Position numbers and translations under genes: made by a program. Of a DNA stretch of 64,000 nucleotides, positions 45,736 through 54,060 are shown one piece after another. The stretch's first letter is position 1; the number at the start of each line of letters is the position of its first letter. Source of the DNA: Candidatus Hodarchaeota archaeon. GTDB lineage: Archaea > Asgardarchaeota > Heimdallarchaeia > Hodarchaeales > YT1-039. The DNA lies in contig JAEOTF010000074.1 in NCBI GenBank assembly GCA_016840025.1, positions 1-64,000 of the forward strand, written 5' to 3'. A model generated the notes under the pieces. That model was not told the DNA's origin, did no database searches, and saw nothing but the letters and a program-made list of their open reading frames with translations.

Positions 45736-46066
45736 TCAGTAAACTCTTAATTTTAAGACTTCTCCCACATTTTTTTCCATGATTTTTTGACGAAGTTCTT
45801 CCATATTGCTTATCGGGGCATCATCCATCGCAACAATAACATCTCCAGATTTAATACCTGCCTTTGATGCGGGCCCTCGTGGTACTTGCACAGTTAATGC
45901 ACCCTTTTTGATAGACAGCCGATAATAAGAAGCCAACCCTGGATTTAGAGAAACTCCGACTATTCCCATCCATGGTGTGCTTATGGTGCCTGTTTTAACT
46001 AACTCCTCAAAAGCATTTTTAACGCCATCCACTGCAATCGCAAATCCTATGCCCTAGTTCCATTAA
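45736..46066 (-). pseudogene. HtrA/DegP serine-protease 3' remnant (PDZ domain only)
   Basis: The 98-residue frame from ATG at 46032 is a PDZ domain with the substrate loop and the end of an HtrA protease: GPASKAGIKSGDVIVAMDDAPI and LRQKIMEKNVGEVL. Reading 5' of that ATG, in frame, gives GIGFAIAV, the segment that always joins protease and PDZ in HtrA, then a TAG stop; the MEL residues before it are in another frame. The trypsin-like domain is missing. At the break the sequence turns into a tyrosine recombinase in the opposite orientation. So htrA was truncated here, most likely by an integration or deletion event. Confidence 0.8.
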
Positions 46067-46080
46067 ATCCACTGCAATCG
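46027..46080 (+). repeat. 14-bp direct repeat at the htrA/recombinase junction
   Basis: atccactgcaatcg occurs at 46027-46040, inside the htrA remnant, and again at 46067-46080, where the recombinase homology begins, 26 bp apart. It may be a duplicated target site or the crossover of the rearrangement. Confidence 0.6.
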
Positions 46081-46619
46081 AACGTAGATGCTTAATAAAT
46101 GTCAAGCGTAAGGGGAATAAACATAAAAAACCTCAAAAATTTATTATGCTTGATGAAAAAACCATTTATGCTTTAAAACTATGGTTAGATTACCGAAAGA
46201 AATTCCATCCTGAAATAGAGAACGATCCTGTTCTTTCACAATTCGTTTTTCCTTATCGTTCTGCTTCATTTTTACCTGAATTAACAAAACAACATTTTAA
46301 ATATTTAAAGGATAAATTACTCCCAAGTTACAAAAAGAGGAGAAAAATGAAGCTAAATAAAGGTAAACCTGTTTCTCCTCGTTTGGAAAGGGAGATTGCA
46401 TTACTAGAAAAGCTCATCAAAAATGGTGCCATTACACCACATCAATTGAGAACTTCTTGGGATACATATGCTGCTGAAAATGGAATGCGTGATTATTTAA
46501 GAAGGTTTCACCTAAACCATCATCTGAAAGGCATGGATCAGGTCTATGTCAAGATCAGGTACGAGACATACAGCAAGGAGTTCGATCGAGCTGCTCCCAA
46601 GTTCAACATTGTGGTTTAG
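46074..46619 (+). pseudogene. Truncated tyrosine recombinase/integrase (C-terminal part)
   Basis: ATG at 46146 gives 157 residues, but the in-frame upstream codons (INVKRKGNKHKKPQ) continue the recombinase pattern back to about 46074. The box II His-x-x-Arg is HQLRTSWDTYAAENG, as in XerD-like HxLRHSFATHLLENG. The catalytic tyrosine probably is in MDQVYVK. The first catalytic arginine and the N-terminal binding domain are absent, so the gene is inactive unless it is completed elsewhere. It directly abuts the htrA remnant in the opposite orientation. Confidence 0.75.
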
Positions 46620-46979
46620 GGATACTATTGCCCAAAGATCAAAACAAGGTGAAAGAATGTAGTAGTAGTAGAGAGTAAAAAATCACAGGAACTGTTCTCT
46701 TTATATGATTTCACACCCGACATTAAAATAACAAAGAAAAACCGTAGAACTATGTCTTTACCATTTTACGTTCTGCGTAGGCTTAATAAATATAAAAATG
46801 ATAACAATTTAGATTCCTATAGCCATTAGTTATTAACTAAATGACAACTACCGATCTATTTGCATTAATTTATAGAATCTAAGACAGCTAATATGACTCT
46901 TACAACTGACCTCTATTTTATAGATAAAAAGAAAAAAAGAAAATATTGTCCAATATACTGGGTTCAAGTCAAATTTCGT
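46620..46979. other. Intergenic stretch, 360 bp
   Basis: No credible gene. One frame without a start codon (about 46658-46827) encodes some 55 residues with basic, recombinase-like composition and may be a further relic of the integrated element; I could not identify it. Confidence 0.4.
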
Positions 46980-47573
46980 TTATACAAAAGTCCTAAACAA
47001 AAAAAGTGCTATAATAACAGGGATGGACAGGACACTAATCAGAAATTCAAGAATTTCTGAACTTGATTCATCTGTCGAGGTACTACGGGCTCTTCTACCA
47101 CCTGGGGGATCATGGAAGTAGGAATGGCAGGCATCACTACAGTATGTGTGGTTACCCTCTGGTGTATCGATTGTTCTTAAATCACTACCAGCGTTATGAC
47201 AGGCAGCAGCTTCACAGCCATAACCAAGTCCGCTTGAAGAGTTGTGGTGTGGAAATGATACGTTTGCACTTAAGACTGCTGAGTAGATTGTAACATTGGG
47301 TGTATGACATCCTTCACAGCTACCAGCTGTTATCTCAGTCAAGTGACAACTTGAACAGTTTACGTCCCCAACGTCAGAAGGAGCTCTATTATGGAAATAG
47401 ATAGGCTCTGGATGAACTGAATCTACTGGACCTTCTGGTTCTGTTGTTTCTGGTCCTGGTTGCAAAATGAAGAAGGTTCCAATCAATAATGGGAGAATTA
47501 CGAACCAGCTCATAATGAAGATTCTCTTTTTGTTGGCAATAATCGTCTGTTTTAATTGTTCCTGAGAAACCAA
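46980..47573 (-). CDS. Membrane-anchored multihaem c-type cytochrome-like protein
   Basis: 197 residues with a transmembrane helix at each end (19-38 and 173-195) and an outside domain between. Haem-binding-type motifs: C73-S-S-C-H, C86-E-G-C-H, the wider C120-x4-C-H126 and C145-x3-C-H150. Extra histidines (HH at 109-110) could serve as distal ligands. The protein is paralogous to the divergent gene at 47724 (same motif order and end helices). CxxCH motifs in an exported protein imply covalent haem and electron transfer at the cell surface. No haem lyase or maturation genes are in the window. Confidence 0.75.
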   Translation of the reverse strand: MVSQEQLKQTIIANKKRIFIMSWFVILPLLIGTFFILQPGPETTEPEGPVDSVHPEPIYFHNRAPSDVGDVNCSSCHLTEITAGSCEGCHTPNVTIYSAVLSANVSFPHHNSSSGLGYGCEAAACHNAGSDLRTIDTPEGNHTYCSDACHSYFHDPPGGRRARSTSTDESSSEILEFLISVLSIPVIIALFLFRTFV

Positions 47574-47723
47574 GCGAATTACCCCTAGGTACTATGCGAT
47601 AATGTTACATAGTTTAACATTTAAACCTTTTTTTCATTACAATAAAAAGGTAATTTTCTGTATAGAAGTCACAAATAATAACTAAATAATAGAATCTAAA
47701 ATGTTAACAACATTAAATTAAAG
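47574..47723. promoter_or_regulatory. Shared divergent promoter region of the cytochrome-like pair
   Basis: 150 bp between two divergently transcribed paralogues, very AT-rich, with no coding potential. It should carry both promoters and so allow joint regulation; no specific operator was identified. Confidence 0.45.
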
Positions 47724-48392
47724 GTGTTAATTCCTGTGAATGACCAGAAGGATAGAAATAATGCCATTAATAGTGATGAAAAATCATTTCATGCCCTTAA
47801 TAATTCTCAGAAAAGGCTATTGCTATTAATCTGGTTTATAATACCCATACTCGTTTTTAGTTTTCTGTTTACACCTGTTATTTTCAACGGTCACTTCGTT
47901 CCTTTTGATGTTTCTTCTCCAAAAGCCGCTCCTCAGACACCAGAGAATTGTACGGATTGCCACATACAACCAATAACCGCTACTCATTGTGAGGACTGTC
48001 ATAATGGAACATTTGCAGTACTACCAAACACAACTTTACTTGCTGGAAATGTAAATTTCCTCCATCACAACGTGCCCGATGGAACAAGATATTTATACTG
48101 TAATGATTCAAATTGTCATGGTGCAAGCAGTGATTACCGCTTTGTTGATCACCAAGCAGTAAATATGACTGAATACTGTGATAACCCTGGTTGTCACAGT
48201 ACTGGATCAAAAACAGATAACTATAATCCAGCACCAGGTCAGTGCGGGGAATGTCACTTAAGTAATCCGAAGACCAGAGCTAGACCCACAACGGATGATA
48301 GAACAGTAGAACACACGCTGATTTTATCTGGACTTCTCATTCTTCTCATAACAGTTGGAGTCATAGTAATTATCCGTTTTATTATCCTGTGA
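47724..48392 (+). CDS. Membrane-anchored multihaem c-type cytochrome-like protein
   Basis: 222 residues from GTG (47724; a second GTG at 47736 is possible). Transmembrane helices at 31-53 and 198-220. Motifs: C76-x2-C-H80, C89-x2-C-H93, the wider C126-x4-C-H132 and C152-x4-C-H158, and C174-x2-C-H178. So up to five haems against four in the sister protein. Distal histidines likely include HH at 114-115. Divergent paralogue of 46980-47573, sharing the intergenic promoter. Location outside the membrane and the paired arrangement suggest surface electron transfer. Confidence 0.77.
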   Translation: MLIPVNDQKDRNNAINSDEKSFHALNNSQKRLLLLIWFIIPILVFSFLFTPVIFNGHFVPFDVSSPKAAPQTPENCTDCHIQPITATHCEDCHNGTFAVLPNTTLLAGNVNFLHHNVPDGTRYLYCNDSNCHGASSDYRFVDHQAVNMTEYCDNPGCHSTGSKTDNYNPAPGQCGECHLSNPKTRARPTTDDRTVEHTLILSGLLILLITVGVIVIIRFIIL

Positions 48393-48775
48393 CAAGTATT
48401 AAGTTGTATCTAGACTAAAGAAATATAATAATTGTGGCAACCCTGCTGTTAGTAGTCGTGGTAAGCTCCCGCAACTGAAGTACAATTAGTTAGTAACTAA
48501 AAACAATGAATGATGATTGGTGAAACCTTCTTCGTTATTTTACGAATCTTCTAATAGTTTTTCAAGTACTTATAGTCTACTTCGCTCATCTTCTTAATAT
48601 CTCATCAATTTGTTTAAAGAAGAGATTATTTATTGTTAAGATAAATACAAGTCCTTTTGACATTCTACAAATAAGGCAGCATAAAGACAATCCTCAGCAA
48701 AAATTGTGAAAACTTACATTCCTAGCTAATAGGACTGAAAATATTTGGCACCTGTCTTCTCAGGAGCATTGAACC
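48393..48775. other. AT-rich intergenic stretch, 383 bp
   Basis: No gene, tRNA or repeat recognised on either strand. The right end contains the caggag ribosome-binding site (48761-48766) of the gene that starts at 48776. Confidence 0.5.
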
Positions 48776-49552
48776 TTGCGTGGCATAAAATGTTGTGTTT
48801 TTGAACGTCCTCTTAGTTTTTCAGATGTGATAGAGAAAGTACAACAGATTTCGTTGAGTTCACTCTCTTCCTACTATGAACAGCTGGGAGATGCGCGGCG
48901 TATCAAGGCTTTAGCGTCTAAATTTAAACGGATTCGTGATTTTAAGATCGTAAAAGATACTCAATTTAATGAAAAAGATCTTACCGGTTTTCTTTTATCT
49001 TATGAGTTTCAACAACGGGTTCGAGTAATACAAAGGGACAATAGAAGCTTTCAAACCACTTGGATTCCCTATACAACTCCTTTATGGTGGAGAACAGACA
49101 CCTCTTTCATTTATGTGCCTGATGTGCCATGGGCTCCATTTCTCATCATCATTCTGGAGTCCCTATCAAGAACTCTTTTTGGTTCTCCTACAGCAGTAAA
49201 AAGGCGTGTATTCTCTAAAGAACAGTTTATACGCCTCATGGACCTGGCGCTTGAGCGAGATCCTTTATTCCCCTCAGCAAATTTAACTCGTGCCGTATTT
49301 AAGCGTGTGAAGATAGGAAAAAGTATCATGCCCGAATTAAACATGCAACATCCTCAACTACAGGATCAGCCTTTTTTTCATCGTTCTCTGAAGAATGCTG
49401 AAGTATGGAATGCTGTAAGTTATGTTGTTTCAAGCCAGCTCGGTATATCTGTTTCTCTTCGGTTGGATACCAAAGGAAATCTTCTTATTTATAAGAAAGG
49501 AATATCTATGAGTTTTTTAAATGATTTATTTCGTGTATTAGAAAAAGTCTAA
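48776..49552 (+). CDS. Hypothetical protein
   Basis: 258 residues from TTG with an AGGAG site 9 bp upstream, which decides the start. No recognised domain. Basic and rich in aromatic residues; a hydrophobic segment at about 122-137 (WAPFLIIILESLS) is too short and isolated for a clear membrane helix. It overlaps no neighbour and gives no context clue. Confidence 0.6.
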   Translation: MRGIKCCVFERPLSFSDVIEKVQQISLSSLSSYYEQLGDARRIKALASKFKRIRDFKIVKDTQFNEKDLTGFLLSYEFQQRVRVIQRDNRSFQTTWIPYTTPLWWRTDTSFIYVPDVPWAPFLIIILESLSRTLFGSPTAVKRRVFSKEQFIRLMDLALERDPLFPSANLTRAVFKRVKIGKSIMPELNMQHPQLQDQPFFHRSLKNAEVWNAVSYVVSSQLGISVSLRLDTKGNLLIYKKGISMSFLNDLFRVLEKV

Positions 49553-49555
49553 CTA

Positions 49556-50707
49556 CTAAATCCTCCTATATTTTTCATTTTTTTGTAATAGAGCAATTAT
49601 TCCAAGGCCTATAATAAAATAGACCAACTCAAACCCAAACGCAGTAGAAGAAGAACTAGAAGACTCAAGTGCAGTTGAAGAAGAAGTAGAGGATTCAAGT
49701 GCAGTTGAAGAAGAAGTAGAAGATGGGAGATTCTTTATCTGAATTATTTGAATAATACCACCACTTTGTAGCAAATAGGCATACTCTTTGACTACATTTA
49801 CACCAAAGATCCTATTACCGCTGTATGAACCACACAAGGTGGGATTAAGTGGGTTTTTAACGTCCAGAATTTTCAACCCTTCATCATAATCACAAACAAA
49901 AACATAATCGTCCTTTTTAACGACTCCAATCCCCCTGCTAATATTCTGGTATTCACCTCTTAGAACAGGATTTGACGGATCATTTGCATCTATAGTTTTA
50001 AATCCGCCATCAGTCCCACATGAGGCGTATACAATATTATCCTCAACATCAATACCCCTTACAATATCTCCATCGTTATACATTCCTATTAACTGAGGAT
50101 TACTGGCGTTACTAATATCTAGAATTAATAAACCTGCAGTATAATCGGCCACGAATGCAGTATTGTTAATACAGCAGATATTAATGCCAGAAACTATATC
50201 ATAATGACCGACTTTTGTAATGTTAGTTGGATCACTAACATAAAGCACTGCAAATTCTGACTCATCTACTGAAGCATAACAAAATGAATCTTGTACAAAT
50301 AGGTCTGTGACATCTCTCCCATTGAAATAAGTAGCGATTTTTTGTGGATTCCTAGGATCAGAAATATCATACACCTCTAAACCATCATCAAGGTCAGCAA
50401 CGAAAGCAAAATTTCCTTTTACATGAATACCATGACTGGTTCCAGTATCTAATTTTTCTCCTATCTTTTGAGGATGATTGGGGTTAGAAACATTGTAAAT
50501 CAACAGACCAAGGTGATCTGCTACATATAAGGTATCATTTATGATCTGAATATCTATTGCTACACCACCCGTTTGTATTTCACTAATCTTAATCAGTTCT
50601 AGTTCAAAAGAAGTGCTATCACCAGAAACGTGAGGAATAGTTGCAATTAGAAGCAGACATAACATATTGATGAAGAAGAATTGTTGGGATTTTTTCAATA
50701 CCATCAC
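49556..50707 (-). CDS. LVIVD-repeat beta-propeller surface protein
   Basis: 383 residues. A signal peptide (about 10-30) is followed by seven or so LVIVD repeats with the pattern 'vxVxxxyAYVADxxxGLxIxDxSNPxxPxxxG' (for example LEVYDISDPRNPQKIATY and LLILDISNASNPQLIG). A Ser/Thr-rich stalk (about 330-355, with 10-residue STALESSTSS copies encoded by 30-bp DNA repeats near 49665-49727) precedes a transmembrane helix (360-377). Likely a surface beta-propeller anchored in the membrane with a probably glycosylated stalk. Ligand unknown. Confidence 0.82.
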   Translation of the reverse strand: MMVLKKSQQFFFINMLCLLLIATIPHVSGDSTSFELELIKISEIQTGGVAIDIQIINDTLYVADHLGLLIYNVSNPNHPQKIGEKLDTGTSHGIHVKGNFAFVADLDDGLEVYDISDPRNPQKIATYFNGRDVTDLFVQDSFCYASVDESEFAVLYVSDPTNITKVGHYDIVSGINICCINNTAFVADYTAGLLILDISNASNPQLIGMYNDGDIVRGIDVEDNIVYASCGTDGGFKTIDANDPSNPVLRGEYQNISRGIGVVKKDDYVFVCDYDEGLKILDVKNPLNPTLCGSYSGNRIFGVNVVKEYAYLLQSGGIIQIIQIKNLPSSTSSSTALESSTSSSTALESSSSSSTAFGFELVYFIIGLGIIALLQKNEKYRRI

Positions 50708-50957
50708 GCCTTTTTTAGTTTCTATTAGGTTGATTTTCAGTAAGATGGAGAAGAATTCATAAAGGAGGCAGGTATTTCCATTAATGGAAGCATTTTTTCA
50801 TCCGTTATAGGTGACAAACCTCTATTATTAACAGCTGAAACACCCAGAGATTAATTCTTATACACATACTCGAATAAAAAAGAGTAAAAGGTTGTAGAAA
50901 GAACGAAAAATTAATTCGTTTATTTGAAAAAATCTAGTTACTAAGGCATGCAATTAC

Positions 50958-51668
50958 CTAACTCAATATTATACCTGTTTTTGTTACAAATTCCTCGAAA
51001 GTTGGGTAAATGGATTGGATTCTTCCATTTGCGAGGTATGCAATGTTATCGACTCGTTTCATTAAACTGGGATCATGTGTTGCAACAAGTATGGTTCTTC
51101 CCTCTCGTATATGTTCAATAAGGTCTAAAAGTTCTGGAATTCCCCACGGATCGATCCCCAACGTTGGTTCATCTAGAATTAATAATTGTGGCTTCATAGC
51201 GATAACACCACTAATCGCAACTCGTTTTTTCTCTCCAAATGATAGTTTGGTGGTGATTCTATCTTTTAAGTGGGACACTCCAGTTGCTTGGAGAGCTTCT
51301 TCCACGAGTTTTTCAACTTCTTCCCCGCTTTTTCCTTGATTTCTTGGTCCAAAGGCTACATCATCTTTTACTATAGGAAAAAACACTTGATCGTCGGGAT
51401 TTTGAGCTACTACTCCTACCAACTTTTGAATAACTTTTCGTGTGTCCTTTTTTAGACGATTTCCAAATATTTCTATCTCTGATTCATTAGATGGCAGGAT
51501 TAATCCATTCAGGTGTTTCAAAAGAGTAGTTTTTCCTGAGCCATTTTTACCTGCTAAGGCTACATAACCTCCTTCTTCAATGTCAAGGGAAAGTTGCTGA
51601 AGTACTCGTATCTGAGAGGTATAAGAAAAATCAAGATTTCTGATTTTCACTGCGAACAATTCAATCAC
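50958..51668 (-). CDS. nikO: Nickel/cobalt ECF transporter ATPase (CbiO/NikO)
   Basis: 236 residues, a complete ABC ATPase: Walker A GKNGSGKT (40-47), signature LSFGEKKRVAISG, Walker B LLILDEPTLG, switch His in VATHD. It energises metal uptake. Gene order M-N-Q-O on the minus strand with 3 bp or overlaps between O and Q shows one operon. Confidence 0.93.
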   Translation of the reverse strand: MIELFAVKIRNLDFSYTSQIRVLQQLSLDIEEGGYVALAGKNGSGKTTLLKHLNGLILPSNESEIEIFGNRLKKDTRKVIQKLVGVVAQNPDDQVFFPIVKDDVAFGPRNQGKSGEEVEKLVEEALQATGVSHLKDRITTKLSFGEKKRVAISGVIAMKPQLLILDEPTLGIDPWGIPELLDLIEHIREGRTILVATHDPSLMKRVDNIAYLANGRIQSIYPTFEEFVTKTGIILS

Positions 51669-51671
51669 TAC

Positions 51672-52391
51672 CTAATATGCTATAAAAGCAGCTAATAAAC
51701 TCAGGATGAGGAAACTTATGCCTAAAGGAGTAAATTTTTTGGGGTCATGAGGAAATCTTCCATTAAAACCTCTTGATGTGAGCATATCTGCAATTGCTTC
51801 TGAACGTTTGAAAGTTCTAGCTAATAAACTCCCAATGGTGAAACCAATTATTTTTAGGGATCCCAAATTGAACCATCGTGATTTTCCATATGCTCGGGCA
51901 TATTGTGCATCTAAAATCCTAATAATGTCTCTCTTGATAATAGCGATTTGTTGCCAAGTAAGAAAAAGCAGAGAGGAAAGAATTCTAGGAAAATGTAAAT
52001 CCTCTAAAACATATACAATTTCTATGAAAGATTCTTCTGACTCAATTAATGTCAATACAAAACAAGCAGCTAATAAAGCTTTTAGAAAAAGGAAAATAGC
52101 AAATTCTTCACGTGTAAAAAATGATGATTGGATACCGTTTGAATATTTAATGACTTCTTCACTTCTTAAAATCGCGAGAAAGGCAAGAGAAAACATTAGT
52201 GGGAGCAATGGCAATATTTTTTTCACGATACTTTTCTTTGGTCGAAAAGCTAGCAAAAAAACAAGAAAAATTAGTGAAAAATGAAGAATTTGCTGTTGTT
52301 CGACTGTTAGGGCTACAAAGGCATCCATAATAATGACTGAGAGAAATTTAGCCTTAGAATCAATTCTAAAAAATCCCTTCGTTGAAACCAA
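51672..52391 (-). CDS. nikQ: Nickel/cobalt ECF transporter transmembrane protein (CbiQ/NikQ)
   Basis: 239 residues with five to six membrane helices and the CbiQ coupling segment ending in ARTFKRSEAIADMLTSRGF, the A-R-G motif that contacts the ATPase. Separated from the ATPase gene by 3 bp. Confidence 0.9.
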   Translation of the reverse strand: MVSTKGFFRIDSKAKFLSVIIMDAFVALTVEQQQILHFSLIFLVFLLAFRPKKSIVKKILPLLPLMFSLAFLAILRSEEVIKYSNGIQSSFFTREEFAIFLFLKALLAACFVLTLIESEESFIEIVYVLEDLHFPRILSSLLFLTWQQIAIIKRDIIRILDAQYARAYGKSRWFNLGSLKIIGFTIGSLLARTFKRSEAIADMLTSRGFNGRFPHDPKKFTPLGISFLILSLLAAFIAY

Positions 52392-52426
52392 CCCATGTAT
52401 CCTCAGAGTTACAGCTTTAACAATTT

Positions 52427-52744
52427 TTATGATTCAATTGTGTTGGTGGTTGTTTTTTCATTCTTTTTTGAAATTAATACTGCTGGAATAACAAAAATCC
52501 CTGCAACAAGAATCATCCCTGCTATTGCTGAAAATATTGTACCTAGTTCTTTAAGCTCTCCAATCTCATAATCGGGGAATGGTGACCCTTCCCAGATTTC
52601 TTTAGCATCACCTAAGAATCCTTCTTCTTCAGCTACGAATTCTAAGCCATCAGGATGGGTAGACGCAAAAATTGATAGGATAGTAATAAGAATCAGTAAA
52701 ATCCCTAATCCAATTAGAGTTTTTTGTGAGACCATCTTATACAC
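52427..52744 (-). CDS. nikN: PDGLE/CbiN-type additional transport component (NikN)
   Basis: 105 residues, helices at about 9-27 and 72-92, with the motif HPDGLEFVAE (31-40) that defines CbiN/PDGLE proteins. The start lies inside the 3' end of the M gene (8-bp overlap), so they are translationally coupled. Required together with M for metal binding in NikMN-type transporters. Confidence 0.9.
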   Translation of the reverse strand: MYKMVSQKTLIGLGILLILITILSIFASTHPDGLEFVAEEEGFLGDAKEIWEGSPFPDYEIGELKELGTIFSAIAGMILVAGIFVIPAVLISKKNEKTTTNTIES

Positions 52745-53384
52745 TCATTGCTTTCCAACTTGAGAAAGTTTGTAGATCAAATTCAATGGTTTTCAAATAA
52801 GCAAGAACACTTGCTGTGATTATGCCTTCACCAACCCCAATAATGACGTGCCAAATCGCCATCATAATAATTGCTGCAGTAAGATCTACTGTTCCTGATA
52901 AACCGATCTCTATTGCCGCACAAACTGCTGATACTAATACAGCAATGCTAGCGCCTAGAAAACTACCTATCCAAAAACCTGTGTCATTTTTAATGAATTT
53001 ACGAAATGTATCAAATATTGTGTAGCCAATAAGTGCACCTATGACTCCCATATTTGTGATATTGGCTCCTAATGCAAGTATTCCACCATCTGCAAAAACA
53101 AGACATTGAATCGTAAGAATAACAGTCATAGTGAGGATACTTGCCCAAGGTCCTACAATCGCTGCAATTAGTACCGCACCACCTAAATGACCTGATGTCC
53201 CTGATGCAACAGGAAAATTCAACATTTGAGCCCCAAAGACAACTGCTCCCAAAACTGCCATGTATGACAATTGTTTTTCATCTATTTCTCGTAATTGGTG
53301 GAGAGAATAAACTACAAAGCCAATGGCTATGATCCATGTTACAATAATAATTGGTAAAGAAAGAAACCCATCTGGGATATGCAT
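52737..53384 (-). CDS. nikM: Nickel/cobalt ECF transporter S-component (CbiM/NikM)
   Basis: 215 residues. The mature N terminus MHIPDGFLS is the metal-binding segment of the M subunit (H2 coordinates the metal). Six or seven membrane helices. Cobalt versus nickel cannot be read from the chain alone; the PDGLE partner and the divergent nikR favour nickel. Start at 53384 is fixed by the family N terminus. Confidence 0.92.
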   Translation of the reverse strand: MHIPDGFLSLPIIIVTWIIAIGFVVYSLHQLREIDEKQLSYMAVLGAVVFGAQMLNFPVASGTSGHLGGAVLIAAIVGPWASILTMTVILTIQCLVFADGGILALGANITNMGVIGALIGYTIFDTFRKFIKNDTGFWIGSFLGASIAVLVSAVCAAIEIGLSGTVDLTAAIIMMAIWHVIIGVGEGIITASVLAYLKTIEFDLQTFSSWKAMSV

Positions 53385-53421
53385 TTCTAATCACTATGAA
53401 AGATTTTATTATATAAACGAA

Positions 53422-53451
53422 TTAATACACTCTTTTTAAAGGTTGTATTAA
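53422..53451. promoter_or_regulatory. Candidate NikR operator between nikM and nikR
   Basis: TTAATAC at 53422-53428 and its exact reverse complement GTATTAA at 53445-53451, separated by 16 bp. This is the 6-N16-6 geometry known for E. coli NikR (GTATGA-N16-TCATAC), with different half-sites. It lies in the 100 bp between nikM (minus, start 53384) and nikR (plus, start 53485), next to an AT-rich TATA-like segment at 53406-53417. Inferred from geometry and position. Confidence 0.6.
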
Positions 53452-53484
53452 AGGTTATTCACATTCAGAAGAGGATTCTTAATA

Positions 53485-53910
53485 ATGTCTAATGAAAAGG
53501 AAGATAAAGGTGAACGTAAGATTGTCTCTTTTTCCGTCTCCCCTCCCCTTTATGAAAAATTTGAGAAAGAATGGAAACGGAGAGCCTATCCCAATCGTTC
53601 CAATGCTATCAGAGATCTTCTTGAATCGTTTGTTAGTGAAGAAGTTACTGAAGTTACTGTGATCGCCATAATTGTCGTTATTTATGACCACGATGAGGCA
53701 GATTTAGCCCAAGTTGTACATATTCAGCATCTTCACATGGATTCTATAAAAACTCTTGCTTCCTTTCATCTCCACCTAGACGATAACCTTTGTTCAGATT
53801 TAATCGCAGTCAGAGGCTCGGAAGAACTGGTGACCTCTGTAGAAAAGCGATTTCGGCAAGTGCCCGGTGTTCAAAGTGTTCGTCGGGCGGTAATTCATGT
53901 AGAAACGTAG
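53485..53910 (+). CDS. nikR: Nickel-responsive transcriptional regulator NikR
   Basis: 141 residues. RHH DNA-binding domain in 10-50 (SFSVSPPLYEKFEKEW, PNRSNAIRDLLESFV), then an ACT-like nickel domain with the ligand set H82/H84 (IQHLHMD), H95 and H97 (FHLHLDD) and C103. It represses nickel uptake when nickel is plentiful. Divergent from the ECF operon across a candidate operator. Confidence 0.93.
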   Translation: MSNEKEDKGERKIVSFSVSPPLYEKFEKEWKRRAYPNRSNAIRDLLESFVSEEVTEVTVIAIIVVIYDHDEADLAQVVHIQHLHMDSIKTLASFHLHLDDNLCSDLIAVRGSEELVTSVEKRFRQVPGVQSVRRAVIHVET

Positions 53911-54060
53911 ATTATAGTAAGAAGAAAGGTAAAATATGTTCTTTTATTAGAGAGATAAAAGCTAAGAAAGAATAGAAAAAAATCCATTAAGAGTTGCATC
54001 CGTGGAATATACGAAATAGAGGATTTATAATATCATAATCGCTCCTCTGGAGTCTCAAGG

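Noticed and set aside
45736..46979. Whole prophage or integrative element
   Set aside because: Only a recombinase fragment is present; no structural, replication or attachment genes around it.
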